From Chitinophagaceae bacterium UBA5175 (GTDB lineage Bacteria; Bacteroidota; Bacteroidia; Chitinophagales; Chitinophagaceae): a stretch of DNA of 9,580 nt. The position numbers were made by a program, and so were the translations under genes. The number at the start of each line of letters is the position of its first letter. Within the stretch, counting starts at the first letter, position 1. The notes beneath the pieces were generated by a model. It was not told the origin of the DNA. It made no database searches and was given only the letters and a program-made list of their open reading frames with translations. The stretch spans positions 19,973 to 29,552 of the forward strand of contig DHWT01000293.1 of assembly GCA_002413325.1 (NCBI GenBank), in the 5' to 3' direction. Positions 1 through 7,005 of this stretch are shown one piece after another.

Positions 1-560
1 GAAAGTACCTGCGTTCCGGTTAGGTAACATTTCGAGTCCCCGATCCAAAAATCAAAATCATGATTCCCGGGTTCCCTGCTGCAGGTGGCAGATGGTTTCA
101 TAGACCCTTTGCCTGAGTTCGTGAAATTCCGGCATGGATCTGAGATTGCTAAAAGCGTCCAGGCTGTCCAAGTCGTTCAGGCTGTTATAACCTGCATGGG
201 TAGACTGAAGTGACCATGCTGATGCTTTATCGGTTTTATTCATCAGGGAATAGATTATGGCTTTCCGGAACATCGCTGTATTTTTTTCCATGGCAGGTGG
301 ATTCAGGGTGAGTGTCTTATTATAATCGCTGGGCACATTGGGAAACAGGCCCAACTTCTGGTTACAATACCCAGCCTGTTCCATATCATGCTGTTGGATG
401 AATTCCGTTCGAGGTACTGTACTTACTTCATTTTTTCGGCTGCCCCATTCCTGCCGGTAAACAGGGAATCCGCTATATGCAAGACGGGTGTTGTTTGTCC
501 ACAGATTGTTTTAAAGGTTAAGATTACAAAATGGAATGTAAGAACAAATGAAATTTTCAT
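1..560 (-). pseudogene. Frameshifted secreted TPR-type protein with C-terminal FDFWIG domain, partial
   Basis: Read on the minus strand, an ATG at 560-558 opens a typical export signal (MKISFVLTFHFVILTFKTIC, then GQTTP) followed by ADSLFTGRNGAAEKMK and a stop at 425-423. Homology-like sequence resumes one frame away from 422 (VQYLERNSSNSMIWNRLG). It shifts again near 375 into YCNQKLGLFPN...YNKTLTLNPPAMEKN, YSLMNKTDKASAW, AGYNSLNDLDSLDAFSNLRS and ends at a stop at 60-58. It then resumes in a third shift from about 62 as HDFDFWIGDSKCYLTGTQ up to the edge. Joined, the pieces match the general plan of secreted tetratricopeptide proteins of this phylum that end in a REFDFWIGEW-like domain (family resemblance from memory). 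At least three frameshifts in 560 bp, next to intact genes, argue for a decayed gene rather than sequencing error. The frame at 384-58 alone would give a 108-residue product with no signal peptide; I regard it as a fragment. The function of the intact family is not known to me. Confidence 0.8.
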
Positions 561-977
561 ACCGGGAAGTATTTGAATTACAATTTATTTGAATTCAGAT
601 GCTAAAATTTATTTGTGTTTATTATTCCCCCCGGAAGCGTGATTTTATTTCCTTTTTAATCTTCGGCCGGCCTTGTTAATAGTTTTATGCCGATGTATGT
701 CCTGCATAAAAATCAGCAATCACAATGTATGACGGTGGCAATTCCAAAAAGATTTTCCAAATAAATTATCGTTCAGTATGGAAAAATAATTGATAAACAT
801 GCTTTTTTAATGCATGAAGAATTTGTACACATCCGGAGCACAGCGATTCACATGAAGTATCTGTCTTAAGAGACGGTGCTGTAATGATAAGATGAATTTT
901 AAAAAATTTCAGGGGCTATCCCTGTTCCCGGGGGTACCTGTATTTATCCGTAGGTTATTAAACGTAAAAGGCCGCTT
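561..977. promoter_or_regulatory. Gene-free divergent region upstream of the susC operon
   Basis: No convincing reading frame was found in these 417 bp between the pseudogene start and susC. The region is AT-rich and must hold the susC promoter and formerly that of the minus-strand gene. I found no perfect TAnnTTTG box on the + strand; the nearest is TTTATTTG at 608-615, with one mismatch. A small inverted repeat, CAGGG-GCTAT-CCCTG at 910-924, lies just after an A/T-rich stretch and about 54 bases before the susC start, so it may form a hairpin in the mRNA leader. There is no sigma/anti-sigma gene pair here. No Shine-Dalgarno site precedes susC beyond a weak AAAAGG at 965-970. Confidence 0.4.
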
Positions 978-3900
978 ATGAGAAATTTATTATCTATGTT
1001 ATTGGTGTTTGTTTCAATTTCTGTTTTTGCCCAGAATGAAATCGCGACCGGGAAAATTACCAACCCGGGCGGAGAGCCTGTTTCCTTTGCCACAATTTCA
1101 GTAAAAGGCACGAACACAACCGTAGTGGCAGAAGCAGACGGGTCATTCAGGATTAAGGCTTCAACGGGTCAGATCCTGGTAATATCGGCAGCCTCTTATG
1201 CCAAACGGGAATTTCAAATAAGCAAGCTATCCGGCAATGAAGTGATTTTGCAGCCGGGTCAGGTTTCCATGAATGAAGTGGTTGTTGTTGCTTTGGGACA
1301 AACCAAGAGCAAGGCGAAAGTCGGATACTCCACTTCAACATTTAACAGCGATGTTATCAACAGAGTATCACCCGTCAGCATGCTGGATGGACTACAGGGT
1401 AAAGTTGCCGGCGCTGATATTTCCACAGTCAGTGGAACACCCGGTGGTTCAACCAAGGTAATTCTTCGCGGATTTGGTGTCATCGGCGGCGGAAACAACC
1501 AGCCCCTCTATGTGATTGACGGAGTTCCGCTAAGTGATGCCAGTATTAATATTGGAGGTGCGGGAGGGAACGGTCCGGCTCTGACAGACTATGGTAACGG
1601 CATGAGCGACATCAACCCAAACGATATTGAATCCATAACCATTCTGAAAGGAACATCTGCTTCCTCATTATACGGATCCGTAGCCAAAAACGGGGCTATT
1701 CTCATCACCACAAAAAAGGGGAAGGCTGGAAAGATCAGGGTTGACCTGAACAGTTCCTTTAGTGGGTCAGTAGTCGGAAAACTACCCGATGAACAGAAAC
1801 AGTTTGGCCAGGGATGGGCGGGGGTTTCAGATATCGGTCAGAATGGAAGCTGGGGACCGGCCCTGAATGGGAAAATGACGCCCTGGGGTGCGACCGTAAA
1901 TAATTCGCAGCTGGTAAAACCATTTGCTTTTCAGGAAAACAGCATCCGGGATTTTTATGAGATGGGAACGGAAGCCAATAACAGTCTGGCCATTTCGGGC
2001 GGCAATGAGAAAACCAATTTTTATTTTTCCTATGGCAATGTAAACAGCAATGGAATCCTTCCGGGCGATTTTGATAAATTACAGAGGAACAATTTTGCAC
2101 TTCGTACCAACAGCACATTTAATAATTTCACGATCGGGGTGTCGCTGAATTATATCAACCGGCACCTTACGACCCCGGCTAAATTTTCGCTGGCCGGCCT
2201 GGGCAATGATTTATTCGTCAACATCCTCCAGATCCCTGTAGACATCCGGATCAAAGATTTAAGCCTGTATAATAATCCCTTTTTTAATGTCGATAATTAT
2301 TTTACACCATTTGCCGAGAATCCTTATTACGACCTGGAGCAAAACGGAAGTAACCAGAATTCCGACCGTGTTTTCGGTAAGATTGATATGTCCTATAAAT
2401 TCACTCCCGAATTATCTGCTGAATTCAGGATAGGAGGGGACTTTTCCAATGCCCGTACATCTATATGGAATGCGGTGAATGCACCTGCACCCGGCAGCTG
2501 GAATTCAGGCAATAATGTGGATGGTGCAGCCAGATCTCCCGATATTGGTTCCTACCAGCAGCAAACGGATTACAATGGCCTGATCGACGGAGATTTTATT
2601 GTAAAGTATAATAAGGATTTAAATGCCAGTTTTAACCTTGAAGCTTTGGCAGGGGTTAGTTACTATCAGCAACAGACTTCCAATGTCACGGCTGCCATAC
2701 AGGGGCTTACCATACCGCTGTTTTATAATCTGGGAAATTCCAACAGTCCGCCCACTTCCGCAAACAGCAGCTTCGAAAAAAGACTGATCGGCGCATATGC
2801 ACAGGCTACACTGGGTTACAAAGACCAGCTTTATTTAACCATCAATGCACGGAATGACTGGTCCAGTACGCTTCCAATAGATAACAACAGTTTTTTCTAT
2901 CCGGGGGCCAATCTTTCCTGGCTCGCATCCCAAACCTTCGACATGAAAAACAGTGGTATTTCGCTTCTCAAATTCAGGGCAGCCTATGGTGAGACCGGCG
3001 CAGATGCACTTCCTTACCTGATTTATCCTACCATACAACAGGGTAATATTCCTTCCACCACCGGGATGCCGTATGGATCGGTTACATTTCCGATTGCCGG
3101 GGTGAATGGTTTTACAATAACACCCAGTATCGGGAACCCGGACCTGAAGCCGATTATTACAAAGGAGCTGGAATTGGGAATGGAAATGAAATTTTTAGAT
3201 AACCGGATCGGCATGGATGCCGCGGTTTATAATAAGGAAACAGACGGCCAGATTTTTAATGTACCCATTTCGCCTTCCAGCGGTTACAGCGGACTGATTG
3301 AAAATGTTGGTGTGGTCAGAAACAGGGGTATTGAACTTACTTTGAACGCAACACCGGTCCGCGGCAGGGAATTCACATGGAATCTGAATTTCACCTTTGC
3401 CAAGAATGAAAGCGATGTGGTAAGTCTTACGAACGGACTGAATAAAATCCAGATCGGATCTGATGGTCTGACGGGCGGAATGGAGTTTGATTTATTTCCG
3501 GGCAAGCCGGTGGGAATATTTTATAGCCCGGCTCCTGAATATAGTCCCGATGGCAAAATCGTGGTGGATGCCAACACCGGGTTTCCTGTAGTGGCCCCGG
3601 AAAAAGCGGATATCGGCAGTTCAGAGCGGGACTATAGCATGGGAATGATCAATTTATTTTCTTACAGAAACTGGCAGTTCAGTTTCTCCCTGGATTTCAG
3701 GAAGGGCGGATTTTTCTATAGTTCCACGGCCGATATTGCCATGTTCTCAGGTAATGCGGCCATAACAACTTATAACGACCGGAAGCCGTTCATCATACCC
3801 AATTCTGTGAACCAGGTAACGGGAACAGATAACAAGCCGGTATATGTTGAAAATAAAACGGTAATCGCCGAAAGCGTATACGACAGTTATTTCTATACCA

Positions 3901-4196
3901 ATAACAATAAGCCTTTGGCTTATCCCATGCGACTGATTGATAAATCATTCCTGAAACTCAGGGATATCACGCTTTCTTATACAATGCCTGCGAAGTGGAC
4001 AAAACCCATCCATGCCAGCAACCTGATGGTTTCAGCCTATGGCAGGAATTTTTTGTTGTGGCTTCCAAAAGGGAATGCCTATATAGATCCCGAGGTTTCT
4101 AACCTGGGTAATGATCTGCAGAGTGAGTTTGGGGAATATTCACCGACCGGACCGACAACAGTTCAATTTGGTCTTTCATTAAAGGTGAGTTTCTGA
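978..4196 (+). CDS. susC: SusC/RagA-family TonB-linked outer-membrane transporter
   Basis: This is a 1072-residue TonB-dependent barrel that moves a ligand across the outer membrane, using energy from TonB-ExbBD, in complex with the SusD protein encoded next. Residues 1-18 are a signal peptide, with cleavage likely at VFA|QN. Residues 21-95 form the carboxypeptidase-regulatory-like domain (GKITNPGGEPVSFATISVKG, DGSFRI). The stretch MNEVVVVALG (98-107) is the usual lead into the plug and probable TonB-contact region. The plug spans roughly 110-250, with LRGFG, PLYVIDGVPL and the family signature NDIESITILKGTSASSLYGS near 215-234, followed by GAILITTKKG. The rest is the beta barrel, ending in FGLSLKVSF with the expected terminal phenylalanine. 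There is no N-terminal STN domain, so direct control through a FecR-type anti-sigma factor is unlikely. The length is normal for the family and the gene looks intact. The family call is firm; the ligand is unknown. Confidence 0.96.
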   Translation: MRNLLSMLLVFVSISVFAQNEIATGKITNPGGEPVSFATISVKGTNTTVVAEADGSFRIKASTGQILVISAASYAKREFQISKLSGNEVILQPGQVSMNEVVVVALGQTKSKAKVGYSTSTFNSDVINRVSPVSMLDGLQGKVAGADISTVSGTPGGSTKVILRGFGVIGGGNNQPLYVIDGVPLSDASINIGGAGGNGPALTDYGNGMSDINPNDIESITILKGTSASSLYGSVAKNGAILITTKKGKAGKIRVDLNSSFSGSVVGKLPDEQKQFGQGWAGVSDIGQNGSWGPALNGKMTPWGATVNNSQLVKPFAFQENSIRDFYEMGTEANNSLAISGGNEKTNFYFSYGNVNSNGILPGDFDKLQRNNFALRTNSTFNNFTIGVSLNYINRHLTTPAKFSLAGLGNDLFVNILQIPVDIRIKDLSLYNNPFFNVDNYFTPFAENPYYDLEQNGSNQNSDRVFGKIDMSYKFTPELSAEFRIGGDFSNARTSIWNAVNAPAPGSWNSGNNVDGAARSPDIGSYQQQTDYNGLIDGDFIVKYNKDLNASFNLEALAGVSYYQQQTSNVTAAIQGLTIPLFYNLGNSNSPPTSANSSFEKRLIGAYAQATLGYKDQLYLTINARNDWSSTLPIDNNSFFYPGANLSWLASQTFDMKNSGISLLKFRAAYGETGADALPYLIYPTIQQGNIPSTTGMPYGSVTFPIAGVNGFTITPSIGNPDLKPIITKELELGMEMKFLDNRIGMDAAVYNKETDGQIFNVPISPSSGYSGLIENVGVVRNRGIELTLNATPVRGREFTWNLNFTFAKNESDVVSLTNGLNKIQIGSDGLTGGMEFDLFPGKPVGIFYSPAPEYSPDGKIVVDANTGFPVVAPEKADIGSSERDYSMGMINLFSYRNWQFSFSLDFRKGGFFYSSTADIAMFSGNAAITTYNDRKPFIIPNSVNQVTGTDNKPVYVENKTVIAESVYDSYFYTNNNKPLAYPMRLIDKSFLKLRDITLSYTMPAKWTKPIHASNLMVSAYGRNFLLWLPKGNAYIDPEVSNLGNDLQSEFGEYSPTGPTTVQFGLSLKVSF

Positions 4197-4232
4197 TCAG
4201 TAAAAACATTTAAAAATTTCAACCGGTTATCA

Positions 4233-5696
4233 ATGAAATGGAAAAAATTAGTCTGGATATTTTCAGTCGGGGTATGTTTCAGTGTAACAGCCTGTAAAAA
4301 ACAGCTGGATATCAACCAGAATCCGAATAACCCGTCTACGGATCAGGCTTCGCCGCAATTATTATTCCCTGCCGCGGAAATATCTGCTGCCTCGGCTATC
4401 GGGGGCGAACTGGCGATCATTGGCATGTTATGGTCTGAATTTACTACCGAAGATGTATCCTCTTCCCAGTACAGGAATTATGACTCTTATAATGTGACCA
4501 GTACGGATCTGAATACCAGTTATAATCAGCTCTATACTGGTGCACTGAATGATCTGCAGCTGATCCTGAATAAAACGAAGGTTTCAGAAGATTGGAATTA
4601 TAACCTGATGGCTACTGTTCTGAAAGTGTATACTTATCAGGTGCTGGTGGATTTATACGATCAGGTGCCCTATTCACAGGCTCTGCAGGGAACCGGTGAC
4701 CTGCAGCCTGTTTTTGATCACGGAGACAGTATTTATGAATCCCTGCTGGCTACACTGGATACAGCTCTCAATAAAGATTTCAGCGCTTCCTCCAACACCA
4801 TTCCCGGGAATGAAGATTTTTTGTTCGGAGGTGATATGTTACAATGGAAAGCCTTTGCCAATACGCTCAAACTGAAAATGTATCTGAGGATGGTGAATGC
4901 GAAGCCGGCGGAAGCGGAAGCCGGCATCAAGGCCTTGTACAGTGCCGGCGCCGTTTTTTTGACTGAAGATGCGGGCATAACACAATGGACTTCCGTTCCC
5001 AACAAACAGAATCCATTCTATGCACAGAATATTTATGCTCTGAATACCCCGTCCAACCTGAAAGCGAGCGTCACTTTTATCAGCTGGCTTAAAGCGAACA
5101 ATGATCCCCGTGTGGTTTCCTATTTCGGAACGGCAGATCCTGTTGGAATTGACCAGGGAAATTATCTGAGCACCAACCCGGTGTACAGGACGTCTACCAC
5201 ATTTGTACAGGCGCCGACTGATCCGGTTCAGTTTATCTCTGCGCCTGAATCTTATTTTATGCAGGCCGAGGCGAGGGAACGATATTTCGCCGGCGACCAG
5301 GCGCAGGCTTTGTATAATGCCGGGGTGAACGCAGCATTTTCATTTTACGGATTTGATGCGACGTCTTTTATTTCTACGGGGGGGGTATATGAATATCCTG
5401 TTTCCGGAACGCTGGATGAAAAAATAAATGCGATCATCACCCAGAAATGGGCATCGCTTCCGGGATCCCATGCTCTGGAAGCCTGGTTTGAAAGGAACCG
5501 GACCGCATTTCCAAAAACGAGCCCGGTATATTCCACCGATTTATTATATGTACCCGGAACCTTTGTCGTGTCTGCGACTTCAGCTATTGGTCAGGCATTT
5601 CCAAAAAGAATTGTTTTTCCGGATAATGAAAGATCGAGAAATAAAAACACCCCGGCCCAGGTTCCGATCACAACACCTGTCTGGTGGGGTAAATGA
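4233..5696 (+). CDS. susD: SusD/RagB-like surface lipoprotein (SusD-like_2 type)
   Basis: This is a 487-residue surface lipoprotein expected to act as the hinged lid that captures ligand over SusC. The signal peptide ends in a lipobox VTAC with the acylated cysteine at residue 21, followed by KKQLD. Family landmarks are DINQNPNNP just after the cysteine, YQVLVDLYDQVPYSQA at 135-150, DSIYESLLATLDTAL near 165-179, and LFGGDMLQWKAFANTLKLKM at 197-216, which corresponds to the GD..KWkkFANSLkLR element of the SusD helical repeats. The pattern fits the SusD-like_2 (PF12771) branch better than the starch-binding SusD branch. It starts 36 bp after susC and is clearly co-transcribed. There is no Shine-Dalgarno site, as is usual in this phylum. 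The codons for residues STGGV (379-383) run through an eight-G tract that could slip. Its specificity cannot be read from the sequence. Confidence 0.94.
   Translation: MKWKKLVWIFSVGVCFSVTACKKQLDINQNPNNPSTDQASPQLLFPAAEISAASAIGGELAIIGMLWSEFTTEDVSSSQYRNYDSYNVTSTDLNTSYNQLYTGALNDLQLILNKTKVSEDWNYNLMATVLKVYTYQVLVDLYDQVPYSQALQGTGDLQPVFDHGDSIYESLLATLDTALNKDFSASSNTIPGNEDFLFGGDMLQWKAFANTLKLKMYLRMVNAKPAEAEAGIKALYSAGAVFLTEDAGITQWTSVPNKQNPFYAQNIYALNTPSNLKASVTFISWLKANNDPRVVSYFGTADPVGIDQGNYLSTNPVYRTSTTFVQAPTDPVQFISAPESYFMQAEARERYFAGDQAQALYNAGVNAAFSFYGFDATSFISTGGVYEYPVSGTLDEKINAIITQKWASLPGSHALEAWFERNRTAFPKTSPVYSTDLLYVPGTFVVSATSAIGQAFPKRIVFPDNERSRNKNTPAQVPITTPVWWGK
5378..5385 (+). repeat. Eight-G homopolymer tract inside susD
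   Basis: The bases ACGGGGGGGGTA encode T-G-G-V in the susD frame. Loss or gain of one G would truncate or scramble the last hundred or so residues of the SusD protein. It is the longest G or C run I noticed in the window. As sequenced, the frame is intact. Confidence 0.85.
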
Positions 5697-5719
5697 TTTT
5701 AAAATAAAAATAGGGTATT

Positions 5720-6373
5720 ATGAAGCATGTAATACGGTTTGTATTTATTGGATTAGTGGTTCTGATTTTTTCCTGTAATAAAGAAACCATTGTGGATACG
5801 CCAACCCAGGTCGGCATTTCCAAAGTGACTTACTATGTTGTCCTGACACTGAAGGGACCTGCTTTTGAATCGGTCCTTATCGGGCAGCCCTATGTGGATT
5901 CCGGGGCAACTGCCACGGAGAACGGGAAACCAACCACCTATACCACTTCCGGTACGGTGGATGTGAATACGGAGGGAATTTATACGATAACCTATACGGC
6001 CGTTAACCAGGACGGTTATCCTTCATCCATCACCCGTAATGTAGCGGTCATCTCCACGGCACCTGATCCGGGGGTGGATTTATCCGGCACCTATGCGAAT
6101 GTCGGTTCAGCAGCCCTTACCGCCGATATTTCCAAGGTAGCACCCGGGGTATATTTCACGAGCAATTGCTGGGGCGGTAGCAGCTCTGCCGTTATACAGG
6201 CTTATTTCTTTTGTTCGGACGGGATCAATATCACCCTGCCTGTCCAAAAATTCAGTGCCTATGGAACTTTGGACGGGGCAGGAACCATCAGCGCCTCGGG
6301 AAGAATTACCTGGACCATTACCCTGGAAGACTTTGGACCTTTCACGGCAACTAAAAGCTGGCAAAAACAATAA
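5720..6373 (+). CDS. Ig-like lipoprotein, BT_2262-like (DUF5011/DUF5012 type)
   Basis: This is a 217-residue predicted outer-membrane lipoprotein. The hydrophobic segment 5-17 leads to IFSC with the lipidated cysteine at 19, followed by NKE. Residues about 45-112 form one beta-sandwich of the Cry22Aa/DUF5011 Ig-like type, recognisable from PYVDSGATATENG, VDVNTEGIYTITYTAVNQDG and SSITRNVAV. Residues about 118-217 form a second domain, LSGTYANVG, ISKVAPGVYFTSNCWGG, YFFCSDGINITLPVQK, GRITWTITLEDFGPFTA, which resembles the C-terminal domain of BT_2262-like proteins. It starts 23 bp after susD and so belongs to the same operon. In the corresponding Bacteroides set this protein is an accessory subunit sitting with the SusCD complex (from memory of published structures); the same role here is inferred. 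Cysteines 150 and 165 in the second domain could pair outside the cell. No catalytic motif is visible. Confidence 0.85.
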   Translation: MKHVIRFVFIGLVVLIFSCNKETIVDTPTQVGISKVTYYVVLTLKGPAFESVLIGQPYVDSGATATENGKPTTYTTSGTVDVNTEGIYTITYTAVNQDGYPSSITRNVAVISTAPDPGVDLSGTYANVGSAALTADISKVAPGVYFTSNCWGGSSSAVIQAYFFCSDGINITLPVQKFSAYGTLDGAGTISASGRITWTITLEDFGPFTATKSWQKQ

Positions 6374-6394
6374 TTCAGTAATAATATGTATCAC

Positions 6395-6874
6395 ATGAAG
6401 CGGATTTTCAGCCTATCAGCCATCTTTATTTTGTTTTCCATTTCGTGTACTAAAAAGCTGGAAGACCCCGGTGCCACCAGCACGGTATCTATGTCCAACG
6501 AATGGTGGGTGACCCTGAGCACGGGAGGAACTGACTTGCTGGGCACCCACGTGCTGTTTGCAACCTATAATACGTCACAAAACCAGGCAGATTCGATCTG
6601 GCTGGATGATTTACAAAATGGCTACCAGTTTAAATGCAAAGTGCTGGCGGATCCGAAGAACCTCAGTTTTTCTGTTGATTCGGCACAGAATGAATATTAC
6701 GATATCCATGTTAAGATTTCGAATGGGAAGATCATTCCCAATGGAGGTATCTCCAAAACAACCGGAACCGTGGTGGATAGTATATATATGGAAGCGAAAT
6801 TTACGGATGATCCCGCTAATACTTATATCATCAGTGGTGTCGCCCGTTCCCGCTGGGCGCAGGATGATTACTGA
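6395..6874 (+). CDS. Small lipoprotein, PF12888 'lipid-binding' family (BT_2261-like)
   Basis: Two in-frame ATGs are available. I prefer the one at 6395, giving MKRIFSLSAIFILFSISC and 159 residues; the one at 6386 adds only MYH. The hydrophobic signal ends in SISC, a slightly atypical lipobox with serine instead of leucine at -3, but the basic start, the hydrophobic core and the TKKLED tail after the cysteine are typical of a lipoprotein. The mature part is a short, all-beta-looking domain with NEWWVTLST, YNTSQNQADSIWLDD, FKCKVLADP, YYDIHVKISNGKII and the closing GVARSRWAQDDY, resembling the family named lipid-binding putative hydrolase. That name is not evidence of enzyme activity, and I see no catalytic residues. 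It follows the Ig-like lipoprotein by 12 to 21 bp and ends the operon. Its most likely role is as the fourth, surface-exposed component of the SusCD complex. Confidence 0.78.
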   Translation: MKRIFSLSAIFILFSISCTKKLEDPGATSTVSMSNEWWVTLSTGGTDLLGTHVLFATYNTSQNQADSIWLDDLQNGYQFKCKVLADPKNLSFSVDSAQNEYYDIHVKISNGKIIPNGGISKTTGTVVDSIYMEAKFTDDPANTYIISGVARSRWAQDDY

Positions 6875-6983
6875 CCAGGTTTGCCCGAATGACCTGTCAG
6901 GATATTTACCTGTCTCTGTAAGAACTTCCAGTTAGGTAATAGAATGTTCATTTTATTTTAATGCCGTGTTTACATACGGTTTC

Positions 6984-6991
6984 TATTTTTG
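6984..6991 (+). promoter_or_regulatory. Candidate Bacteroidota -7 box (TATTTTTG)
   Basis: The bases match the TAnnTTTG -7 consensus of Bacteroidota sigma-ABfr promoters exactly. A TTTA at 6957-6960, about 23 bp upstream, is an imperfect candidate for the -33 TTTG box. If used, transcription would begin about 8-10 bases before the ATG at 7006 and would exclude the upstream ATG at 6961. A chance match is possible in AT-rich DNA. Confidence 0.35.
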
Positions 6992-7005
6992 ATAAACCCA
7001 TTAAA

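Noticed and set aside
58..384. A 108-residue minus-strand frame as a complete small gene
   Set aside because: Its beginning has no signal peptide or start context, and related sequence continues in other frames on both sides, so it is treated as the middle piece of the pseudogene.
388..576. A 62-residue + strand frame
   Set aside because: It is antisense to the N-terminal part of the broken minus-strand gene, where a signal peptide is evident, and its own translation shows no recognisable pattern.
1759..2118. A 119-residue minus-strand frame inside susC
   Set aside because: The susC frame here is continuous and conserved in pattern; the antisense translation is low-complexity and unlike a protein family.
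5428..5778. A + strand frame spanning the end of susD and the start of the Ig-like lipoprotein gene
   Set aside because: It overlaps two well-supported genes in another frame and its translation is Arg/Pro-rich without a family pattern.
6873..6898. Inverted repeat GACCAGGT / ACCTGTC after the SusCD operon as a terminator
   Set aside because: The stem contains a bulge and an 11-base loop, and no T tract follows, so intrinsic termination is not supported.
6558..6935. A 125-residue + strand frame over the small lipoprotein gene
   Set aside because: It is out of frame with a gene that has a signal peptide and family motifs, and its composition is typical of a shifted frame.
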